A DNA stretch of 64,000 nucleotides from Hongsoonwoonella zoysiae (lineage in GTDB: Bacteria; Pseudomonadota; Alphaproteobacteria; Rhizobiales; Stappiaceae). The DNA lies in contig NZ_JABRXF010000003.1 of assembly GCF_013266695.1 (NCBI RefSeq), positions 248,001 through 312,000 of the forward strand, written 5' to 3'. The notes under the pieces are model-generated. The model was not told the origin of the DNA. It did not search any database and worked only from the letters and a program-made list of their open reading frames with translations. The position numbers were made by a program, and so were the translations under genes. Shown here piece after piece: positions 9,038-19,592 of the stretch (position 1 is the first letter of the stretch; every line of letters starts with the position of its first letter).

Positions 9038-9709
9038 ATGGATCAATGGAAAAGGGACGGCTCGCACATCATGATGACCCGTGCGGAATATATCGCCGAC
9101 AGCGTAATCCATGTGATCGGGATCGCTCTCGGGCTTGCCGCCGCCGTCACGCTGGCGATTCTCACATGGCCCGGCATGGAGGCCGGTCGCATCGCCAGCG
9201 TCTCCGTCTACAGCGCCTGCCTGATCATGATGCTCACCGCTTCCGCGCTCTACAACATGACCGCCAAGGACAACAAGACCGGCGTTCTTCGCCGGCTCGA
9301 TCACGCGGCGATCTTCCTGATGATCGCCGGCACCTACACCCCCTTTTCGACGATGGTGATCGGCGGACGCGTCGGCAATATCATCCTCGCCGTCGTCTGG
9401 GCGGGGGCAGCCGCCGGCGCGCTGATCAAGCTTTTCGCCTTCAAGAAGCTGGAGAAGCTCACCGTGCCGATCTGCCTCGCGCTTGGCTGGGTGATCGTCT
9501 TCGCCTATGAGCCGCTTCTCATGAATGCATCTTCGGCGGGTTTCTGGTTCCTGATCGCGGGCGGCTTTCTCTATACCGCCGGCACTGCGTTTTACGCGTG
9601 GAAGTCGCTGCCCTTCCAGAACGCGATCTGGCACGGCTTCGTGTTGGCTGCCGCCATCTGCCACTTCGTGGCGATTGTCTCGGACGTGGCGCTGCCGGGA
9701 ATTGCGTGA
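9038..9709 (+). CDS. hemolysin III / PAQR-family membrane protein
   Basis: Integral membrane protein of 223 aa with seven hydrophobic segments. Seen: SALYN, LDHAAIFLMIAGTYTPF and the C-terminal WHGFVLAAAICHF, which carry the conserved Ser, Asp and His residues of the HlyIII/YqfA/PAQR hydrolase-like family. The E. coli relative is linked to membrane energetics; true haemolytic activity is doubtful for most members. I chose the ATG at 9038 over a TTG at 8975 that would overlap matR; ATG 9071 is also possible. It follows matR by 59 bases and may share its transcript. Confidence 0.82.
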   Translation: MDQWKRDGSHIMMTRAEYIADSVIHVIGIALGLAAAVTLAILTWPGMEAGRIASVSVYSACLIMMLTASALYNMTAKDNKTGVLRRLDHAAIFLMIAGTYTPFSTMVIGGRVGNIILAVVWAGAAAGALIKLFAFKKLEKLTVPICLALGWVIVFAYEPLLMNASSAGFWFLIAGGFLYTAGTAFYAWKSLPFQNAIWHGFVLAAAICHFVAIVSDVALPGIA

Positions 9710-9718
9710 GACCGCCCC

Positions 9719-10435
9719 TCACGCCGTCTTCGCCGATGCTTCCTCGCTCAGCACCACCACTTTCGTGTGCAGCGGCACCCGGTCGTAAAGGTCGATCACG
9801 TCCTGGTGCCACATGCGAATGCATCCGCTCGAAACGCTTCGCCCGATAGAGCTCGGCTCAGGCGTTCCGTGGATGCGGTAGAGCGTGTCGACGCTGCCCT
9901 GCCAAAGATCCATGGCGCGCGCGCCGAGCGGGTTCTTCGGTCCGCGCGGGTAACCCTCTTCCCAGTATTTGGCGAGTTCCGGGCGCCGCGCGATCATCTC
10001 CTGCGGAGGGCGCCAGATCGGCCAGGGCCGCTTCACGCGCACCTTGGCATCGCCCGACCAGGCGAAACCCGCCTTGCCGACACCGATGCCGTAACGCAGT
10101 GCCCTGTCGCGCCCCAGCGTCCAGTAGAGGAAATTGTTGTATGGATCGACCACGATAGTGCCCGCCCGCTCGCGCGTGTCGTAATCCACCACCTGGCGCC
10201 AGAATTTGCGGTCGAACGCCTTGTAGTCGATCGCCGGGATCCTGAATTCGTCCTCTTCCTTCGCCGCATAGGCAAGCTCGTAGTCGAATTCGTCGTCCGG
10301 CAGCGGCGGCTGGTTGGAAAGCCCCACCAGCGCGGTCTGGCAGGCCGTCAGCGCAAGCGGCGCGCCGATGATGAGCGTACGCCGCGAAAACGCCACTCCC
10401 TTGAACCCTTCGTCTTGCCGCTCGATTGCCGCCAT
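9719..10435 (-). CDS. L,D-transpeptidase (ErfK/YbiS/YcfS/YnhG family), lipoprotein
   Basis: Protein of 238 aa. The N-terminus carries a signal with basic residues and a lipobox-like LALTACQ, so it is probably a lipoprotein, although twin-Arg SRRTL is also present. The YkuD catalytic domain ends with HGTPEPSSIGRSVSSGCIRM, the His and Ser-x-Gly-Cys motif of L,D-transpeptidases that form 3-3 peptidoglycan cross-links or attach proteins to peptidoglycan. The frame is open to 10564, but the ATG at 10435 places the signal sequence at the start and avoids overlap with the ABC gene. It converges on the HlyIII gene with 9 bases between. Confidence 0.9.
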   Translation of the reverse strand: MAAIERQDEGFKGVAFSRRTLIIGAPLALTACQTALVGLSNQPPLPDDEFDYELAYAAKEEDEFRIPAIDYKAFDRKFWRQVVDYDTRERAGTIVVDPYNNFLYWTLGRDRALRYGIGVGKAGFAWSGDAKVRVKRPWPIWRPPQEMIARRPELAKYWEEGYPRGPKNPLGARAMDLWQGSVDTLYRIHGTPEPSSIGRSVSSGCIRMWHQDVIDLYDRVPLHTKVVVLSEEASAKTA

Positions 10436-10520
10436 TGGCGTTAACTCCCGAATGCAGGCAGCCCCCGCCCGCGCCCCTCGCTTGTCGCGGAGGATTTGTC
10501 CGATTTCAAGCGCCAGCCGC

Positions 10521-12154
<1,634 letters not shown>

Positions 12155-12158
<4 letters not shown>

Positions 12159-13291
12159 CGGTCCTTCGGGTCGAGCGCGTCGCGCAGTCCATCGCCGATA
12201 AAATTCAGCGCGAACAGCGTCGAGGTCAGGAAGATGGAGGGGAAGATCAGCATCCAGGCCGCCCCTTGCACGTTGCGCGAGCCTTCTGAAATCAGAACGC
12301 CCCAGCTTGTCATCGGCTCCTGCACGCCAAGGCCGAGGAAGGACAGGAAGCTTTCAAGCAGGATCACCTTCGGCACCAGCAGCGTCATGTAGATCACCAC
12401 CTGCCCCAGTGTATTGGGAATGATGTGGCGTTTCAGAACGCCTGTATTGTCAACGCCGAGCGCTTCGGCCGCCTGCACGAATTCCTGCCGTTTCAGGCTC
12501 AGCGTCTGCCCGCGCACGATGCGCGCCATGTCGAGCCATTCCACCGCGCCTACCGCGATGAACATCAGCACGAAATTCCGTCCGAAGAAGACGACGAGCA
12601 GGATGACGAAGAAAATGAAGGGCAGCGAATAGAGGATATCGACGATGCGCATCATCATCAGGTCGGTGCGCCCGCCGAGGTAGCCCGACACCGCCCCATA
12701 GACCACGCCGATGGCGATTGCGACGAATGTGGCCAGAAGCCCGATCGTCAGGGAAACGCGGCCCGCGATCAGCGTTCTCGTCATCAGGTCGCGGCCGTTG
12801 GAATCGGTACCGAAGAAGAAATAGAGCGTCTTCACGTCGGCGCGCACGGTGGCGGATGTTTCATCCGCCGAAAAACCGAATATCTCGGCGTTTTCGAACA
12901 GATCCGATCGGTCGACATAGCGCGTCACGCGCGGGTCGATCTTGCGCGAGGATGAGATCTTCGCGGTGAAGCTGCCGCTTTCGACGTCGAGTTCGTCAAT
13001 CGTCACCCGCGCCCGGCGAAGCACGCTTTCGATTTCCGGCGTCACCTGGTCGGCGCGGGGATAAGGTTGAAGGCTTGCCGGCACCTTCACATACTCGCGG
13101 TAGACCTCATCATAGTCGTGCGGCGAAACAAGGGGGCCGAGAAAACAGGCCACCGCTACCACCGCCAGCAGGATCATGCTGGCCACCGCCGCCTTGTTGG
13201 CCAGAAGCCGGTCGCGCGCATCGTCCCACAACGAGCGCCCACGCACTGCCGAGCCGGGTTTGATGTCTCTTTCGTCCGTCGTGCTGGTCAT
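12155..13291 (-). CDS. peptide ABC transporter permease (OppC/DppC type)
   Basis: Inner-membrane protein of 378 aa, longer than the usual ~300. After the first membrane segment there is a large soluble stretch of about 100 residues (roughly 55-165) before the transport domain that begins at FGTDSNGRDLMTR. The EAA loop (AAEALGVDNTGVLKRHIIPN) contacts the ATPase. ATG 13291 (MTSTTDERD) is preferred to an upstream codon at 13348 that would overlap the OppB gene. The stop overlaps the ATPase start. Confidence 0.9.
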
Positions 13292-13304
13292 TAGGGTCAG
13301 AACC

Positions 13305-14228
13305 TCAGTCGTAGCGCACGCGCGGATCGAGGAGCGCGTAGAGCACATCGACGATCAGGTTGAAGACGATGACGAAGACGGCGACCACCACCACCGTCCC
13401 CATCACAAGCGTGTAGTCGCGGTTGAGCGCGCCTTGCACGAAGTAGCGGCCGATACCGGGAATGCCGAAGATCGTCTCGATGACGACAGAGCCGGTCAGA
13501 AGTGCCGCGGCCGCGGGGCCGAGATAGGAAATCACGGGCAGGATCGCGCCTCTTAGCGAATGCACCACCACGACCGCGTAGTTCGAAAGCCCATAGGCGC
13601 GGGCGGTTCTCACGTGGTTGGAGCGCAGCGCCTCGATCATCGAGCCGCGCGTGAGACGCGCCACCACGGCAATCTGCGGCAGGGCGAGCGTGATGATCGG
13701 CAGGATCATGTTTTGCGCCGCCCCGTTGTTCCATCCGCCGACGGGCAGCAGCCCCAGCCAGACGCCGAAAAAGAGCGTCAGCAAGGGCGCGACCACGAAA
13801 TTCGGGATCGTCACGCCGATGGTTGCCGCCGTCATCATGGCGTAGTCGGTGCTTCTGTTTTGCCGCAGCGCCGCGATCATGCCCATGAAGCCGCCAACGA
13901 CAAGGGCAAGCAACAGGGCCGATGCGCCGAGCGTGATGGAGATCGGCAGGGAGGCCGCGAAAAGCTCATTGATGGAAAAATCGCGGAAATAGAAGCTCGG
14001 CCCGAAATCGCCGGAGGCGACGCTTTTCAGGTAGAGCAGATATTGCTGCCATAAAGGCTTGTCGAGCTGGTAGATGCGCTGGAGGTTTTCCATCACCTTG
14101 GCTTCCAGCGGACGTTCCAGGTCGAACGGCCCGCCGGGCGCGACCCGGATCAGGAAGAAAGAGATCGTCACGATCAGAAAAAGCGTCGGGATCGCGCTGA
14201 GCAGCCGGCCCAGGATATATCGCGCCAT
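13305..14228 (-). CDS. peptide ABC transporter permease (OppB/DppB type)
   Basis: Inner-membrane protein of 307 aa with six membrane segments. N-terminal MARYILGRLLSAIPTLFLIVTISFFLIRVAPGGPFD is the standard OppB opening, and the EAA loop is ARAYGLSNYAVVVVHSLRGAILP. It is 13 bases upstream of the OppC gene. It is separated from the binding-protein gene by 610 bases containing an inverted-repeat element, unusual within such an operon. Confidence 0.92.
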   Translation of the reverse strand: MARYILGRLLSAIPTLFLIVTISFFLIRVAPGGPFDLERPLEAKVMENLQRIYQLDKPLWQQYLLYLKSVASGDFGPSFYFRDFSINELFAASLPISITLGASALLLALVVGGFMGMIAALRQNRSTDYAMMTAATIGVTIPNFVVAPLLTLFFGVWLGLLPVGGWNNGAAQNMILPIITLALPQIAVVARLTRGSMIEALRSNHVRTARAYGLSNYAVVVVHSLRGAILPVISYLGPAAAALLTGSVVIETIFGIPGIGRYFVQGALNRDYTLVMGTVVVVAVFVIVFNLIVDVLYALLDPRVRYD

Positions 14229-14461
14229 CGTCGTCTACGCCTTTCTCAACTGGCAGTTCGCCACGCTATTCCGTTCAAGCTTGCCACGCATGCGGCGAGG
14301 AAACACAGCGGCCCTCGATGCCTCCAGGCATGCGATACCCCCACCCGGTGCGACGTCGTGCGCGTCCTGAGATTCAGGATACTGCTCAATTGCTCGTTGG
14401 CACATTTTGTCAGTGCGGTTGGGAGCGCAAATAATCGATGCAGAGAGGCGCCGCTGTCGTC

Positions 14462-14484
14462 CCCTCTCCCTTGAAGGGAGAGGG
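14462..14484. repeat. CCCTCTCCCTT hairpin
   Basis: Perfect 11-bp inverted repeat with a one-base centre (CCCTCTCCCTT g AAGGGAGAGGG). The same CCTCTCCC...GGGAGAGG...GGTGAGGG theme recurs at 21348-21425 and is a common alphaproteobacterial intergenic palindrome. Confidence 0.65.
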
Positions 14485-14487
14485 TTA

Positions 14488-14751
14488 GGTCACGGACCCA
14501 TAAATAAGGCCGGAATGGCGCTACAAACGGCAAAGAGATGCCAGGAGAAATGCGCCGGGCGGGTCGGCCACCCGGCCAAGCACTTCGACGTGGCAGGTCG
14601 AAGCCGTTTTCGCGTCCTTTCAGGATATGGCGGATTTGCCCGGTAACACCGTTGCAAACCTTTGAAAACCGGATGGTTTCCTGCAGGCTTGCGCCTCGTA
14701 TCCAAACAAATCCGCGCATACCATTTCAGTCTTATTTATGAGTCCGTGACC
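14488..14751. mobile_element. MITE-like element with 21-bp terminal inverted repeats
   Basis: The left end (14488-14508, beginning GGTCACGGACCCATAA) and right end (14731-14751) are inverted copies matching at 20 of 21 bases. The 222-bp interior has no credible gene. I see no target-site duplication and no second copy in the window, so transposition history is inferred only. Confidence 0.5.
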
Positions 14752-14804
14752 CGAGGTGAGGGTGGCATCGCAAAGGATGACACACGAAAAGATGGATGGA
14801 TGAC

Positions 14805-14831
14805 GCTGGCCGCGATCGTTGCGCGACCAGC
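14805..14831 (-). terminator. hairpin just after oppA
   Basis: Ten-base arms GCTGGTCGCG / CGCGGCCAGC (one G-U pair in RNA) begin 7 bases after the oppA stop. There is no clear T-run, so it is more likely an mRNA-stabilising or leaky stop structure than a full terminator. Confidence 0.45.
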
Positions 14832-14838
14832 GATTTCA

Positions 14839-16425
14839 TTACTCCGAGATGCTCATGTAGCGGCTCGGATGGACGTTCAGGAGATTGTCCTCCCAGCCGT
14901 GCAGCTTGTCGGAGACAAGGCTCAGAGATCCGTAGTAGAGCAGCGGAATATACGGCAGGTCACGCATGAAGATCACTTCCGCCTGCTTGAGGATATCCGC
15001 GCGCTTTTCGAGGTCCGTCTCGGCGGCCGCCTCATCCATCAGCTTGTCGTATTCCGGATTGGCGTAATTGGCGTAATTGAAGCCGTCATTGTCGGATTCC
15101 ACGAGGAACAGGAAGTTCTGCGGGTCCGAATAATCGCCGATCCAGCCCGCGCGCGCGACGTCGAAGTCGCCCTTGTCGCGAAGGTGCGCGTAATGGGTCT
15201 TCGTATCGGTGTTGACGAGGTTCACGTTGACGCCGAGCGGCTTCCACATATCGGCGATGGCGACCGCCGTGTTCTTGTGGTTTTCCGAGGTGTTGTAGCG
15301 GATTTCCAGCGTCAGCGGATTGTCATCGCCGAAACCGGCCTTCTCCAGCAGTTCGATCGCCTTGTCCTCGCGGTCGATCTGCGCCATGTCCTTGTAGTCG
15401 GCATAGGCCGGCTCGCCGTAGTTGCCGATGCCCGGCGGCACCATGGAATATCCCGGGACCATCGCCCCGCCCCAGATTTCCTCGGCCAGGAACTCGCGGT
15501 CGATCGCCATGGAAAGTGCGGTGCGCACATCCGGGTTCTTCAGCGCCTCGTCCTTGTGGTTCAGCGCGTAATAATAGGTGCCGAGATAAGGTGCTACACG
15601 GAACTGGCCGCCCAGGCTCTCGCGCATGAACTTGATCTGCTCGGTCGGCGCGTCGTTGTTGGAATGCAACTCGCCCGCCTGGAAGCGGCGCAGTGCGGCA
15701 CCCCGGTCTTCCGTCGGGTAGAACATCACGGTGTCGATCTTGACGTCATCGGCATCGTGGAAATTCGGGTTCTTCGTCACCTTCACGTGGCTGTTCGGCA
15801 CGAATTCGGCCAGCACATAGGCGCCGTTGGTGACGATGTTTTCAGGCTTCACGAAATCTGAGCCATGCGCCTCGACGCTTGCCGGATGGACGGGAAGCCC
15901 CGTCTGATGCGTCAGAAGATCGATGAAATAGGGCGTGGCCCCTTCCAGCGTGATTTCCAGCGTGTGGTCGTCCAGCGCCTTGACGCCCAGGTCCTCCACT
16001 TTCGCGTTGCCGGAGTTGATGGCTTCCGCGTTCTTGATCGGATAGAGGATGCTTGCGTATTTCGCGCCTGTCTCCGGCGCCATGATGCGGCGCAGCGAAT
16101 AGACGAAATCGCCGGCGGTCACCGGATCGCCGTTCGACCATTTGGCGTCGCCGCGAAGCTTGAAGGTATAAACCGTGCCGTCGTCGGAGAGCTCCCAGCT
16201 TTCGGCGACGCCCGGCACCGTTTCCCCCTTGGCGTTGAAAGCGGTAAGTCCCTCGTAGAGATCGCGCAGGATGTGACCTTCGTAAACAGTCGAGGTCTTG
16301 TGCTGGTCGAGCGTTTCCGGATCCGCGGAATTCCCGCGATGATAGACGGTTTCGGCGGCCGCTGTCAGCGACGTTGCCGCCACGAGCGCTGCCGCGAGCA
16401 GGCCCGTTCTGAATGATTTGTACAT
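14839..16425 (-). CDS. oligopeptide ABC transporter substrate-binding protein (OppA family)
   Basis: Periplasmic protein of 528 aa. Residues 1-24 are a signal peptide (GLLAAALVAATSLTAAA). The mature chain is a family 5 extracellular solute-binding protein, close to OppA/MppA (HRGNSADPETLDQHKTS opening; LSDDGTVYTFKLRGDAKWSNGDPVTAGDFVYSLRR segment). The ATG at 16425 follows a strong ribosome site GGAGGAGGATAAT, which settles the start although the frame is open to 16686. It should deliver peptides to the OppB/OppC/ATPase genes downstream, and it diverges from a GntR gene. Confidence 0.92.
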   Translation of the reverse strand: MYKSFRTGLLAAALVAATSLTAAAETVYHRGNSADPETLDQHKTSTVYEGHILRDLYEGLTAFNAKGETVPGVAESWELSDDGTVYTFKLRGDAKWSNGDPVTAGDFVYSLRRIMAPETGAKYASILYPIKNAEAINSGNAKVEDLGVKALDDHTLEITLEGATPYFIDLLTHQTGLPVHPASVEAHGSDFVKPENIVTNGAYVLAEFVPNSHVKVTKNPNFHDADDVKIDTVMFYPTEDRGAALRRFQAGELHSNNDAPTEQIKFMRESLGGQFRVAPYLGTYYYALNHKDEALKNPDVRTALSMAIDREFLAEEIWGGAMVPGYSMVPPGIGNYGEPAYADYKDMAQIDREDKAIELLEKAGFGDDNPLTLEIRYNTSENHKNTAVAIADMWKPLGVNVNLVNTDTKTHYAHLRDKGDFDVARAGWIGDYSDPQNFLFLVESDNDGFNYANYANPEYDKLMDEAAAETDLEKRADILKQAEVIFMRDLPYIPLLYYGSLSLVSDKLHGWEDNLLNVHPSRYMSISE

Positions 16426-16895
16426 ATTATCCTCCTCCCCTTGGCGAGGCCGGGGCTTGAACGAATTGCCATGAAACCCGCCTGGCGGAATGCCATGCGG
16501 TAATTCATGAATTGCCGGGCCGGGCGGCTTGCGTATTATTCGTTCTCGCAATGCGCCGGCCCGGCGTGTGAAAAATATTTCACCGTCTGAGGCATTTCGC
16601 AATGACGAGAACGGGCCTTTCACAGCCATTGCACGAAAAAGCTGAAAATTTTTTCGTGTAAGCGCTTTGCGGGAATATCCTTGCAATATATCGCGAATTT
16701 GATCGATTTTTCCTCATCCGCATCGGAATCCGGCTGCCTGTTTCACAGGACTTTTCCGAGTTTTCGACATAAAGTTGAACGGTAACGGGTTGCGTTTGGA
16801 CAAGTTCGCTGCCTCTTGCAGGGCTCGTATCACCTGTTTTTGAAGAATCCGGCCGCAGAAACCGGACTCACGAGGGACAAAAGGCGGAGACGTGC
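16426..16895. promoter_or_regulatory. 470-bp divergent control region, oppA / GntR
   Basis: No gene is visible. It contains several symmetric sites: GTGAAAAATATTTCAC at 16568-16583 (6-bp arms), a perfect CACGAAAAA-N9-TTTTTCGTG repeat at 16632-16658, and AAGCGCTT at 16660-16667. These are candidate operators for the divergent GntR protein or another regulator. Promoter elements were not assigned. Confidence 0.5.
16632..16658. promoter_or_regulatory. perfect inverted repeat CACGAAAAA-N9-TTTTTCGTG
   Basis: Nine-base perfect arms separated by nine bases in the oppA-GntR gap, about 205 bases upstream of oppA and 237 upstream of the GntR start. It is either an operator or, on the plus strand, a weak hairpin. 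No family-specific match is claimed. Confidence 0.45.
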
Positions 16896-17597
16896 GTGAC
16901 GACACAAAAGCTTAAGGACGTGGTCGCGGAGAAGATCGCGCTGAAGATCATCGACGGAACGTATCCGCAAGGCGCGGTCCTTCCGACGGAAACCGATCTT
17001 TTGAACGAGCACGGCGTCAGCCGCACCTGCCTGCGCGAGGCGCTACAGGTGCTTTCGGGCAAGGGCCTCATTTCGTCGAAGCCCAAGCGAGGCACCATCG
17101 TACGTCCCGATGTCGACTGGAACTTCCTGGACGCGGCCATGCTGGAATGGCGCCAGAAGGTCGTGCCGGCGGAAAAGATCCTGGTGGAACTCACCGCCAT
17201 CCGTACCATGGTCGAGCCGGAGGCCGCCGCCCTTTCCGCGCTCAACGCCTCCGACGAGCAGATCGAGGAGATGGGCCGCGCGCTTGACGACATGCGCGTG
17301 GCCGAAGGGCGCCGCACGCCGGAAACGATGGAGGCGGACGTGCGCTTCCACCGGCTTATGCTGGCCGCCAGCGGCAATCCGCTTCTCTCCGGACTTGGCG
17401 CTTGCGTGGAAGGCGCGCTCAGGGCCTCCATCGCCGTCACCTCGCGGCCCGAGGTGGAAGATCCGATCGCCCTTGCCCAGCACGCGAATGTTTTCGACGC
17501 CATCCGCGACCGCGATCCGGAAAAGGCCCGCCACGAAGCCAAGGTTCTCCTGCAGATGACGCGCGAGCTGCTTTTGAAGGCGAAGGCCGTCGCCTGA
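16896..17597 (+). CDS. GntR-family (FCD) transcriptional regulator
   Basis: Cytoplasmic regulator of 233 aa. Residues ~5-72 form the GntR winged helix (LPTETDLLNEHGVSRTCLREALQVLSGKGLISSKPKRGTIV); the rest is an FCD domain with acidic/His ligand residues (ADVRFHRLMLAASGN). The start is GTG at 16896, with AAGGCGGAGA upstream. Divergence from oppA suggests control of the peptide transporter, but FCD proteins of this type often sense sugar acids or hydroxy acids, so the effector is unknown. Confidence 0.85.
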   Translation: MTTQKLKDVVAEKIALKIIDGTYPQGAVLPTETDLLNEHGVSRTCLREALQVLSGKGLISSKPKRGTIVRPDVDWNFLDAAMLEWRQKVVPAEKILVELTAIRTMVEPEAAALSALNASDEQIEEMGRALDDMRVAEGRRTPETMEADVRFHRLMLAASGNPLLSGLGACVEGALRASIAVTSRPEVEDPIALAQHANVFDAIRDRDPEKARHEAKVLLQMTRELLLKAKAVA

Positions 17598-17612
17598 TCG
17601 CAAAGCGGACGG

Positions 17613-19592
17613 TTAACCGAACAGGCGGGCGAGCACCCGCTTGCCGACGGCGAGCGAGTGCGCCCCCTCGATGCGGGATTCGAAGCGGCCGGAATAGACC
17701 TCGCGCACCATCGCGAGTTTCGAGGCGAGCGTGTGGTCGATTTCGACCGCGAATTCCCGTTCGCCGCTTCTCACGATCCGCCCGGACATGGTCTGGCCGT
17801 TGATACGGAAATTGACCGGTGTGCCTACGGCGGCGCCGCAATGTCCTGCGAAGCGGATCCCCGAAATCGAGATATCGAGCATCTGGAAGTCGGCTTCGGT
17901 ATCGCCGAAATTCAGCTCGACCGCCCCTCTCGCCCGCATCCTCTCGCTCTTGCGTTTTCTGGGGCGTTCCACGCAGCAGGCGATGGCGATCAGGAGAACG
18001 GTGATGTTGTACCAGCTCCAGAAGAGCGCGACGACGCTGGAGTTTTCCAGCGGCCGGTTGGCATCGGCATAGAAGGAATAGCCGAGAGACAGGAGCGTGA
18101 CCGCCAGCAGGGTGCCGAAAAAGCGTATCATTCGCCACTGGACGATTGTCTTGCTTCTGTCGCCGCCTTTCGCCGTCACCGCGAATTTGTGCCCCTTCGG
18201 CCTGGCGATGCCCAGCACCACGGAATAGAGGATCTCGCGCATCGTCAGGAGTTGGGTGACATCCGTCAGGATCGGCAGGATGCGCGTAGCCGACAGCCAG
18301 CCGATCACGCCGACATGGCCGATGAAATAGGGCAGGAAATAGGAGATTCCGTCGGCGAGATCGACATCGACCGCCTTGAGATCGAACAGGAAGTAGGCGA
18401 TCGGAACGATGAGGCAGGCAAAGCGGAAGAGAAAGGTGCCCGCCCAGTAGAGAAAGCTTTCAAAAAGGGCCATCCGGTCGATGAACTTCAGCCCGTTCGC
18501 CGGATTGAACGGCCCGTCGCGGCCGCTGAGAATCTGCATGAAACCCAGGCACCAGCGGCTTCGCTGGGTGACGTATTCGTTGAGCCCCTCCGGCGCAAGG
18601 CCGAGAGACAGCCGTTCGTTCAGATAGACGGTCTGATAGCCGTATTGTTTCAGCCTGAGCGTCAGCAGGTAGTCCTCGGTGACCGAGGTGACAGGAAGTC
18701 CGCCGGCCGCTTCCACCGCCTCCCACCGGATGACGGACGACGTTCCGCAGCAAAATGCCGTGCCCCAGGCATCTTTCGACGGCATGAGCACATCGAAGAA
18801 GAAGCGCTGCTCGTCCGGCCACACGTCCGCGGCACCCAGGTTAGACTGGATCGGGTCGGGATTGATAAAATGCTGCGGCGTTTGCACGATGCCAACGCCG
18901 TCATCGCTAAAAAGCGTGAGGCAACGCGTCAGGAACGCGCGCGTCGGCACGAAATCGGCATCGAGGATCGACACGAAGTCCGGCGGCTCCGGCAGCCGCG
19001 CCACATGGGCGAGCGCATGGTTGATGTTGCCGGCCTTGGCGTGGGCGTTATCGGGGCGCGTCAGATACCGGCAGCCGAGTTCGTCACACAGATCGGCAAG
19101 CCATGGTCTTCGCCCGTCGTCCAGCACCCAGACCCTGAAGTTTTCATGGTCCATGCCAAGCGCGCCGGCGATGGTGCGTTGCAGGATTTCGCGTTCCTCG
19201 TTGTAAGTGCAGATGAAGACGTCGACGAGGGGCGGGCCTTCGCCGTGGCCGGCCGTTCCTGCCGTTCGTTCGGCAAGTGCCGCATCCACTGCCGGCGTGC
19301 GGTTTTTCACCCGCGAAAGCGTGATGAGCGTCAGGATCGAGCCGAGCGACGTTATCCCTTCAATGAGAAGAAAGCCGATCGCAAAAGTGAAGTCTCCCAA
19401 ATCGGCGGAAGTTGGCAGCGTTTGCGTCGCGCGCCAGTGGAGATAGCGCAGGGTCAGGAAAAGAACCGCATAGACGGGCAGCCACCGCCACCGCCCTTCG
19501 GGGTTAAGCCACGGAAGGAGGAAAAGACAGAAGCCGAAGGCGATCATCCCCGGCGTGATACCGTCCTGTATCGCCGTCAGAAGGGGGTTCAT
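17613..19592 (-). CDS. processive family 2 glycosyltransferase with PilZ domain (cellulose/mixed-linkage beta-glucan synthase-like)
   Basis: Membrane synthase of 659 aa. Membrane segments at ~15-50 and 70-92 precede the cytoplasmic GT2 domain: DDG at 158-160, DAD at 211-213, TED at 305-307, QRSRW at 343-347, the full D,D,D,QxxRW set of processive beta-glucan synthases. More membrane segments follow (~375-540). The C-terminus (~543-640) is PilZ-like, with RxxxR (R547/R551) and DxSxxG (D573, S575, G578), so c-di-GMP control is likely. It overlaps the upstream membrane-fusion gene (ATGA). This two-gene order matches Sinorhizobium bgsBA (mixed-linkage beta-glucan); cellulose is the alternative, but no bcsB/bcsC/bcsZ is present. 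Confidence 0.85.
   Translation of the reverse strand: MNPLLTAIQDGITPGMIAFGFCLFLLPWLNPEGRWRWLPVYAVLFLTLRYLHWRATQTLPTSADLGDFTFAIGFLLIEGITSLGSILTLITLSRVKNRTPAVDAALAERTAGTAGHGEGPPLVDVFICTYNEEREILQRTIAGALGMDHENFRVWVLDDGRRPWLADLCDELGCRYLTRPDNAHAKAGNINHALAHVARLPEPPDFVSILDADFVPTRAFLTRCLTLFSDDGVGIVQTPQHFINPDPIQSNLGAADVWPDEQRFFFDVLMPSKDAWGTAFCCGTSSVIRWEAVEAAGGLPVTSVTEDYLLTLRLKQYGYQTVYLNERLSLGLAPEGLNEYVTQRSRWCLGFMQILSGRDGPFNPANGLKFIDRMALFESFLYWAGTFLFRFACLIVPIAYFLFDLKAVDVDLADGISYFLPYFIGHVGVIGWLSATRILPILTDVTQLLTMREILYSVVLGIARPKGHKFAVTAKGGDRSKTIVQWRMIRFFGTLLAVTLLSLGYSFYADANRPLENSSVVALFWSWYNITVLLIAIACCVERPRKRKSERMRARGAVELNFGDTEADFQMLDISISGIRFAGHCGAAVGTPVNFRINGQTMSGRIVRSGEREFAVEIDHTLASKLAMVREVYSGRFESRIEGAHSLAVGKRVLARLFG

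Larger units (their letters stand above)
14229..14838. other. 610-bp non-coding gap inside the opp cluster
   Basis: No gene is visible. From right to left it holds a hairpin after oppA (14805-14831), a 264-bp element with 21-bp inverted ends (14488-14751), a perfect CCCTCTCCCTT/AAGGGAGAGGG hairpin (14462-14484), and ~230 bases of unassigned sequence before oppB. Short open frames here read through the repeats and are not convincing genes. Confidence 0.65.

Noticed and set aside
14246-14719. 157-codon frame in the oppA-oppB gap
   Set aside because: It reads through the inverted-repeat element and the CCCTCTCCCTT hairpin; composition is not coding-like.
17613-19592. Standard bacterial cellulose synthase operon
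   Set aside because: No bcsB, bcsC, bcsZ or bcsN-like gene is adjacent; a membrane-fusion gene is coupled to it instead.
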